Virus record (IMG/VR): IMGVR_UViG_3300034374_007168
Location: 1-47,765 of that record
Length of the DNA: 47,765 bases
Strand: one strand, 5' to 3'
DNA from: a virus
Shown here: positions 43,365 to 47,765 of the stretch, one piece after another
Numbering within the stretch: position 1 is the stretch's first letter
Layout: the number at the start of each line of letters is the position of its first letter
The notes under the pieces: model-generated
Told to the model about the DNA's origin: nothing
Databases searched by the model: none
What the model saw: the letters and a program-made list of their open reading frames with translations, nothing else
Translations under genes and position numbers: made by a program

Positions 43365-43814
43365 TTAATTATCAATTTCATTAATAATTTGAGTGATTAT
43401 ACTGTTTACATCAAACTTACCATTAGTCTCCAGATTAGCTAATACTACTTTATTTTCTATGTCTTTTGACTTTACAAGTACAGATTTTGTATACTGTGGC
43501 CCTTCTGCTTCTGAAGCTGCTTCTAATACTATTTTATCTAAATTTAATGTAGTTGGCATTTTGTAAAAATAGTTATTTGGCATTTTGTAAAAATAGTTAT
43601 TAAGCTGTATAATTTTTTCTATAGCTTCTCTATGACTTAAAGCTAAATTTATATAATCATTGTACATTTGTACTGATTCTTGCAAGTTTGCACATTCTTC
43701 AGATTCTTTATAAATACCAAGATTTTCATCTTGTATTTCACTATTCCTCTTTCTAAGTCTAGTGCAGATTTCTTCTACAATAGCATTAATTTCTGCCTTT
43801 GTTAATTTTGCCAT
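43365..43814 (-). CDS. Unknown helical protein with a duplicated octapeptide
   Basis: 149 aa, mainly helical (TKAEINAIVEEICTRLRKRN at the N-terminus). The middle contains NNYFYKMP twice in tandem, caused by a 24-bp duplication. It lies between the dNMP kinase and the winged-helix-like gene. Function unknown. Confidence 0.65.
   Translation of the reverse strand: MAKLTKAEINAIVEEICTRLRKRNSEIQDENLGIYKESEECANLQESVQMYNDYINLALSHREAIEKIIQLNNYFYKMPNNYFYKMPTTLNLDKIVLEAASEAEGPQYTKSVLVKSKDIENKVVLANLETNGKFDVNSIITQIINEIDN
43553..43600 (-). repeat. Perfect 24-bp in-frame tandem duplication
   Basis: Two identical 24-bp units (43553-43576 and 43577-43600) give the repeated YFYKMPNN-type octapeptide in the 149-aa protein. 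Perfect identity suggests a recent event. Confidence 0.92.
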
Positions 43815-43824
43815 TTTTATGTGT

Positions 43825-44661
43825 TTAAGGGTTTAAAAGATTTAATTTTTCTAGAACACTTTTTACTTCATTTACTAAGTGTTCGATGTCTTTGTTATTG
43901 TCTATAACAAAGTCAAACTCAGCATTATCTAAAGCTGTTTCAGAAGGATGATTGTGTAGTTCTTTGCCTCTTTCAGCATGTTGAAGAGGGCTACTTTTTT
44001 CAGGTAAATCTGATTCATAAGCATACTTAGGTCTATTAACCCTAATAGTAATTCCACCTCTGTTTTTTACAGCTTGAAATTCATTAGGAAATCTCATATC
44101 TGTAATAATCCAGTTGGGAGTATCTGACTCACATAAAGTACTGTCATCTGACTCCCTATAACACATACATTTAGTTCGTGTATGATAAAATTTACAAGAA
44201 CTTGTTGTATCATAATCAGCAAACAAAGCATTAACCCAAATATTAGGATGAATAATGTTTCTACCACATTCAGTACCTAAAAGTTGAAGAAGTTTTCTAG
44301 GAGTAAGTTTAATTAGGTACTTTAAAGGTTCTTCTCCTTTTTTATAACCATTATTTAAATAAGGAATCATAATTCCTCCATCAAAACCGTAATACCACCA
44401 CTCTTCTCCTAATTCTTTATTTTTAAATTCTTCATCTTCAAGTTGTTCTCTAGTACATCCTAAAAGAATACAGACTATATCTTTAAGTTTACCTGCGAAC
44501 TTTTTGATTTGCCAATTAGGATTAACTAAGTGTTGATTAGAATCTAAATGCCTTCTCTTAAATTCTTCAAATGTAGGATTATCTACTGTTGTTAAATACT
44601 GAATTATCTTACCTACAGTGTCTTTTCCACTATTTATGCGTCCTGATATACCCAAAATCAT
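43825..44661 (-). CDS. Deoxynucleoside monophosphate kinase (rebuilt 5' end)
   Basis: 278 aa. The P-loop is GISGRINSGKDT (residues 4-15). TECGRNIIHPNIWVNAL (130-146) and ITDMRFPNEF (186-195) match phage dNMP kinases of the T4 gene-1 type, which phosphorylate dNMPs to feed DNA synthesis. A Cys-rich insert (C156, C165, C167, C177) is present. The ATG overlaps the stop of the homing endonuclease (ATGA). Upstream of that endonuclease lies a 15-codon remnant, MGNNLIAISGKINSG then TGA, that repeats this protein's N-terminus with different codons. The kinase therefore appears to have been cut at its P-loop by the insertion and given a replacement start. Confidence 0.87.
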   Translation of the reverse strand: MILGISGRINSGKDTVGKIIQYLTTVDNPTFEEFKRRHLDSNQHLVNPNWQIKKFAGKLKDIVCILLGCTREQLEDEEFKNKELGEEWWYYGFDGGIMIPYLNNGYKKGEEPLKYLIKLTPRKLLQLLGTECGRNIIHPNIWVNALFADYDTTSSCKFYHTRTKCMCYRESDDSTLCESDTPNWIITDMRFPNEFQAVKNRGGITIRVNRPKYAYESDLPEKSSPLQHAERGKELHNHPSETALDNAEFDFVIDNNKDIEHLVNEVKSVLEKLNLLNP

Positions 44662-45383
44662 AATAATATATTTTTATAACTCCAATAATAACCCCCACAA
44701 GATTTTGAATTACCTCTTGCACACTGCCCTATTCCAGCTATATTTATAGAAAGAGCTTCTCCTGCTTCTTTAGCAGTGTTCCATTTTTTAATCATAATAG
44801 TTTTTTCTTTATTAAATTGATAAACATTTTTATCTGGTTTTAATTTTTTACCTTTTAATCCTTTATTCCAAGGAGTGTGATTTTTACTATATTGTGTATC
44901 ACTCTTTCTGATTGAAGCGGCACATTTATAAGAACAAGATTTTTGATTAGATGTATTACAAACAGGAATAAAAATTTTTTTACACACTATACAATTTCTT
45001 TTTTTAATAATATTTTTATTCCAAGGTTTACTACCTTTTTTAAAACTTGTTTGATTACCAAAAGATAATCCTTCACCTCCTTTGCAATAATTAACTAAAT
45101 TAAATCCCCAAGAAGTAAACTGTTCTATCCAATATTGTTCCCAAAATTTCCATTCATCAATATCTACTTCATCAACAATAAATAATTCTGGCTTTAAATT
45201 TAATTTTCTTAAAAGGTTTATCCAATTAAACTTATAAGTAGGTCTATATCTTGCTGGATTACAATGGTTTTTTAATCGTTGTTTAGGATTATTTGATTTT
45301 CCAATGTATCTAACTTGATTATCCCTTGGATCAACTAAACAGTATATAAATGTACTTTTCATCTTACAAATACAAAAAATAAT
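44626..45383 (-). mobile_element. Homing-endonuclease insertion with replacement kinase 5' end
   Basis: It extends from just after the remnant's stop codon to the end of the recoded ISGRINSG segment of the kinase. Contents: a 21-nt leader, the GIY-YIG endonuclease gene, and a new kinase start in which all eight codons of the conserved ISG(K/R)INSG stretch differ from those of the remnant (12 of 24 bases shared). The flanking 125-aa gene ends 5 nt before the remnant ATG, so the undisturbed order was probably 125-aa gene then kinase. Too little non-coding sequence is present for a group I intron. The exact ends are inferred. Confidence 0.75.
44658..45362 (-). CDS. GIY-YIG homing endonuclease with NUMOD DNA-binding modules
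   Basis: 234 aa. The GIY-YIG nuclease domain spans residues 1-95: IYCLV (6-10), RYIGKS (18-23), R29 and E75 in the WEQYWIEQF segment. Then come NUMOD3-type repeats (KKGSKPWNKN at 109-117; NHTPWNKGLKGKK at 161-173), a Cys cluster between them (C124, C127, C135, C143, C147) that may bind zinc, and a C-terminal NUMOD1-like domain (from NVYQFNKEK to GGYYWSYKN, 179-231). Such enzymes cut a specific site in an element-free genome so repair copies the element across. It lies within the dNMP kinase locus and its TGA overlaps the rebuilt kinase ATG. Confidence 0.92.
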   Translation of the reverse strand: MKSTFIYCLVDPRDNQVRYIGKSNNPKQRLKNHCNPARYRPTYKFNWINLLRKLNLKPELFIVDEVDIDEWKFWEQYWIEQFTSWGFNLVNYCKGGEGLSFGNQTSFKKGSKPWNKNIIKKRNCIVCKKIFIPVCNTSNQKSCSYKCAASIRKSDTQYSKNHTPWNKGLKGKKLKPDKNVYQFNKEKTIMIKKWNTAKEAGEALSINIAGIGQCARGNSKSCGGYYWSYKNILL

Positions 45384-45431
45384 TCAACCTGAGTTGATTT
45401 TCCCAGAAATTGCTATTAAATTATTGCCCAT
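45384..45431 (-). pseudogene. 5' remnant of the original dNMP kinase gene
   Basis: ATG at 45431 opens 15 codons, MGNNLIAISGKINSG, followed by TGA at 45384-45386. Residues 7-15 align with the N-terminus of the functional kinase (LGISGRINSG), and reading breaks exactly where the P-loop Lys should follow. It sits 5 nt after the 125-aa gene, where the undisturbed kinase would start. Nothing suggests that it is functional on its own. Confidence 0.82.
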
Positions 45432-45436
45432 TGTTT

Positions 45437-45814
45437 TTATATTTTAATCAGTTTTAATCCTTCTTGTAATCCTTTTTCTAATGCTTCTTCATATGTTTTT
45501 TCTGAATAACCTGGTTCATAAGGTGCACCTAAAATTGTTTTATATTCTTTGTCTTCAAAAAATTTTCTAACAGTTGGAAAATACTTATTAGAAAATACTG
45601 GAAAAGCTGATACATGAATATTATGTTCTTCTCTCAACCATTTTTGAAGTAATGATTGTGTTGATGCATAAGGAAACATATTATCATCAACATCTATATG
45701 ATTTTGTAACTTTATTACCCCATTAAAATCTGTGTATTGCATCCTACATACTAAAGTAAACCCCTTCTCTTTAGCTAATTTAGCCGTTTCAAATGTTACT
45801 AAAGTATCTTCCAT
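45437..45814 (-). CDS. Conserved hypothetical protein of Bacteroidota phages/mobile elements
   Basis: 125 aa. The N-terminal FETAKLAKEKGF, the central YASTQSLLQKWLREEHNIHV and the C-terminal YEEALEKGLQEGLKLI form a pattern I recall from many small proteins in Bacteroidota phages and integrative elements. Function is unknown. It was probably the direct upstream neighbour of the dNMP kinase before the endonuclease insertion. Confidence 0.7.
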   Translation of the reverse strand: MEDTLVTFETAKLAKEKGFTLVCRMQYTDFNGVIKLQNHIDVDDNMFPYASTQSLLQKWLREEHNIHVSAFPVFSNKYFPTVRKFFEDKEYKTILGAPYEPGYSEKTYEEALEKGLQEGLKLIKI

Positions 45815-45826
45815 AATTTAAAAGTT

Positions 45827-46594
45827 TTATAATGATTGAATAAACTCATGGAGTTCTTTGTTCCACCGTGCATCAGCTATGGCGTTGTGTTCGTTTATTT
45901 GTTTGGGGTAGTTGTCTTTGTTCATAACATAAGACATCCTTGTTTCAAAATCTTCATTGCCATTCATAAACCTATCCTCATATACGCTGACCTTTTCGTC
46001 AAACATCTGCTTTAAATCTCGGCAATACTTCGGAAAACCATTTGGCAAGTTATTCATTTTACCAAATAGCCAACAGAAAGCTACCCAATCATAGTCTGCG
46101 AAGTAAGCGTAGAATTTGGGGTTGCCATGTTTTTGTATTCTAGGAACTTCTAACGTGAACTCTTTAACTTCTTCTGCTATCTGATGATTGGATTTGCCTA
46201 TCATATTTAACATATACCTAAAGTTTTTGTAATTAAACTTATGATATGAATACTTATTCCAATCATTAAATATCGGCTTCAACACATTCTCCCTAATCCA
46301 ATAGTCTTTTTTATATAAAGTATTACTATCTTTTCTGATTAAAGCATCCTCATTATTATCCCATTTTCCTGGACTACATTTTACTTCCTTAATTTGCCAT
46401 CTATTCCAAGCCTCTCTTAAATTAAAGTCTTTGGATATAGCATAATACTCCCTTCCGTCCTCTGAGACAATACCGATTGAAATTAAGTCAATGGTAGGTT
46501 TTTCTTTTGCCTTTGGGCCTAACCAAAAGTTAAACCAAGGCTGTCCGTATTTTTGAGTCCCCTCTAAGAACTCTGTGTCTATGTAGTAGTTCAT
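45827..46594 (-). CDS. DEDDh 3'-5' exonuclease (Rv2179c-like exoribonuclease family)
   Basis: 255 aa. The start MNYYIDTEFLEG gives the first two acidic ligands (D6, E8). TIDLISIGIVSEDGREYYAIS (33-54) is characteristic of the Rv2179c-like family. YFADYDWVAF supplies the next Asp and EHNAIADARWN the final H236-x4-D241 pair of the DEDDh type. A stretch between about 75 and 150 (PGKWDNNEDA, KHGNPKFYAYF) is longer than in minimal members. The enzyme would degrade RNA or ssDNA from the 3' end. The gene has visibly less A+T-biased wording than the core replication genes, hinting at a separate origin. It overlaps the upstream gene by 4 nt. Confidence 0.82.
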   Translation of the reverse strand: MNYYIDTEFLEGTQKYGQPWFNFWLGPKAKEKPTIDLISIGIVSEDGREYYAISKDFNLREAWNRWQIKEVKCSPGKWDNNEDALIRKDSNTLYKKDYWIRENVLKPIFNDWNKYSYHKFNYKNFRYMLNMIGKSNHQIAEEVKEFTLEVPRIQKHGNPKFYAYFADYDWVAFCWLFGKMNNLPNGFPKYCRDLKQMFDEKVSVYEDRFMNGNEDFETRMSYVMNKDNYPKQINEHNAIADARWNKELHEFIQSL

Positions 46595-47187
46595 AAGTAA
46601 TGTCCTTTTAATACTTGTTTGCCTTCGGAGTTTGTTTCGGTTTTTAATTCGTAATAAACTCCATTTTTAACGTCTGTCCTTTTATTCTTATCAGGCTGAA
46701 ACTTCTGCTTTGTTTCAGCGACAAACCATTTAGGTGTTTTAGGTTGTTTGAGAGATTGGATAAAATCATTTATTGTAATATGATTACATACTTCACCTTC
46801 TGTCGCAAAAACATAAAAATCACTTAATAATTTGTGTAAATCTTCATTATAAACTTTAGTTGCTGCTTTGTAACCCCATATTACATCTTCTATTGCTGCT
46901 GCTTTTTCTTTTAAATTAGTATAATGTGGGTAATTATCATCTACATATTTTTTAGCCAACTTCTCAACATCATCTTCAATAGCCATTCTAGGAAGCAAAG
47001 GCAAATCTAATTCAGATGCATCACCTTTTGGCCTGTAGCCTATGATTTTAAATTCATAATTAAGAGGATGTTCTTCTAACTTATAGATAAAACCGCTTGT
47101 CTTATTGAAAACAATATCACCTACATTTCTCTCATTAGAAACAGCCAATATATAATCGGGAGTTTCTACTATTTCAAACTTTTTCAT
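46591..47187 (-). CDS. Hypothetical protein, 198 aa
   Basis: Family not named. The pattern FKIIGYRPKGDASELDLPLLP followed by a helical segment DDVEKLAKKYVDDNYP is one I associate with hypothetical proteins common in Bacteroidota phages, usually in accessory operons. The C-terminal part is basic (TKQKFQPDKNKRTDVKNG). No catalytic motif seen. It overlaps both neighbours by 1-4 nt. Confidence 0.65.
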   Translation of the reverse strand: MKKFEIVETPDYILAVSNERNVGDIVFNKTSGFIYKLEEHPLNYEFKIIGYRPKGDASELDLPLLPRMAIEDDVEKLAKKYVDDNYPHYTNLKEKAAAIEDVIWGYKAATKVYNEDLHKLLSDFYVFATEGEVCNHITINDFIQSLKQPKTPKWFVAETKQKFQPDKNKRTDVKNGVYYELKTETNSEGKQVLKGHYL

Positions 47188-47483
47188 TACTGTTTCTTTT
47201 TAAATTGTTCAAACCATTCTGTAAACTCACTATCTAATACTTGAATGCCTCTATGTAATGGAAAAGCATTTTGATATTGTTTAAATAGCTTTATAACTTC
47301 TTCCTCACTATACATTCTTTCAGCTTGCCATTTAGCACCATCAAGTATACCTGCCTTATAAGCTAATTGTAAATCTTCTGAATGTCCATATAAAAGTTCA
47401 TTGTTCTCATGACTTAAATATAATTTTTCAGCAGCTTCTTCAAGTGTTTCTTTACTCCGTTCTTGTATTTCCTGTTGTGTCAT
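47187..47483 (-). CDS. Hypothetical helical protein, 98 aa
   Basis: Entirely helical and charged: ERSKETLEEAAEKLYLSHEN, AYKAGILDGAKWQAERMYSE, then EEVIKLFKQYQ. The AGILDGAKWQAERMYSEEEV segment is a frequent ending of small Bacteroidota phage proteins of unknown role. Its start abuts the previous gene and it belongs to the same accessory operon. Confidence 0.65.
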   Translation of the reverse strand: MTQQEIQERSKETLEEAAEKLYLSHENNELLYGHSEDLQLAYKAGILDGAKWQAERMYSEEEVIKLFKQYQNAFPLHRGIQVLDSEFTEWFEQFKKKQ

Positions 47484-47486
47484 AAC

Positions 47487-47681
47487 TTAAATATTAGCAT
47501 AAAAAATATCAATTTCATTTTCAGATAAATCTGAAACAGGAAATTGTGTTCCATTTTCATTTTCTACTACAACATCTCCTTGTTCATTAAAGACAAGTTT
47601 TGCCCAATCAAGATTATCAAGTTGTATTTTTTCCGATTCTAAACCTTGTTTCCAAAAATTTACTAGTTCTTGTGATGTCAT
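47487..47681 (-). CDS. Hypothetical small acidic protein, 64 aa
   Basis: Acidic, about 64 residues, with an alternating beta-like middle (WAKLVFNEQGDVVVENENGT). No family recognised. Its ATG overlaps the TGA of the partial gene upstream, so it continues the operon. Confidence 0.6.
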   Translation of the reverse strand: MTSQELVNFWKQGLESEKIQLDNLDWAKLVFNEQGDVVVENENGTQFPVSDLSENEIDIFYANI

Positions 47682-47765
47682 ACTATTTCTTTTAATACTA
47701 ATTCGTATTTCTTGCCCTCTTTAGTTGTTATAATACAAGGATTGTTTTCACTAGATTCTATTTTA
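47678..47765 (-). CDS. 3' end of a further minus-strand gene (partial)
   Basis: The last 28 codons of a gene entering from beyond the window: reads KIESSENNPCIITTKEGKKY then ELVLKEIV and stops at TGA (47678-47680), sharing 4 nt with the next ATG. Too short to identify. Confidence 0.6.
   Translation of the reverse strand, partial: KIESSENNPCIITTKEGKKYELVLKEIV

Noticed and set aside
44626-45431. Group I intron (exon 1 = remnant, exon 2 = kinase) rather than an insertion with a replaced gene end
   Set aside because: Only 21 nt separate the remnant's stop from the endonuclease ATG, and the endonuclease runs straight into the kinase, so there is no room for an intron catalytic core. Joining at a U/G boundary also breaks the frame in the combinations tried.
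1-47765. Stop-codon recoding, as in some crAss-like phages
   Set aside because: TAA, TAG and TGA all end recognisable genes at sensible places, and long genes contain no in-frame stop that would need suppression.
1-47765. tRNA genes, CRISPR arrays, insertion sequences or diversity-generating retroelements
   Set aside because: Intergenic gaps are almost all under 80 nt and contain no cloverleaf, spaced repeats, transposase or reverse-transcriptase motif.

Overview
The window is visibly AT-rich phage DNA read with the standard bacterial code. It most resembles a crAss-like phage (Crassvirales) of a Bacteroidota host. The main reasons are a giant virion polypeptide with a DxDxD RNA-polymerase motif, and a replication block with family-A DNA polymerase, DnaB-type helicase, DnaG-type primase, SF2 helicase, uracil-DNA glycosylase, dNMP kinase, RecA/Sak4-like ATPase and PD-(D/E)XK nuclease. 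Most starts also lack Shine-Dalgarno sequences, as in Bacteroidota. The assignment rests on reading motifs and gene order; no database search was run.

Left arm (1-26893, + strand): virion and transcription module. It holds a 5'-truncated, Gly-rich virion protein with a peptidoglycan-binding domain, then an 857-aa virion protein. The latter appears to be extended by a programmed -1 frameshift (GGGAAAG at 6731) into a zinc M15 peptidase that has no start codon of its own. A 5158-aa polypeptide follows with membrane-like N-terminal segments, two HExxH zincin domains, RNA-polymerase motifs and a C-terminal ADP-ribosyltransferase-like domain. Last comes a 1419-aa partner with a PD-(D/E)XK nuclease domain. 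The two strands meet at a bidirectional terminator at 26903-26934.

Right arm (26942-47765, - strand, transcribed right to left): small accessory genes; the dNMP kinase, interrupted and rebuilt by a GIY-YIG homing endonuclease; a DnaA-domain-IV-like protein; PolA; SF2 helicase; DnaB; ATPase; SSB-like protein; primase; then a ubiquitin-like conjugation cassette (Ub-like protein, E2-like protein, JAMM peptidase, E1/ThiF-like enzyme and an unknown 272-aa protein). The block ends with RusA, PD-(D/E)XK nuclease, UDG, a MazG-like pyrophosphatase and a secreted glucosaminidase. Genes mostly overlap by a few bases, so it reads as one long operon, punctuated by terminator hairpins directly after the SSB-like gene and after the Ub-like gene.

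Main points of interest: (1) the phage-borne Ub-like/E1/E2-like/JAMM cassette, with an attenuator-like hairpin after the modifier gene; (2) a homing-endonuclease insertion at the P-loop of the dNMP kinase that leaves a 15-codon remnant of the old 5' end and supplies a new, fully recoded one; (3) a frameshifted virion protein-M15 peptidase fusion; (4) a giant polymerase polypeptide ending in an ADP-ribosyltransferase-like domain. No tRNA, rRNA, CRISPR array or insertion sequence was seen, and no intergenic stretch exceeds 300 bases once the frameshifted peptidase is counted.
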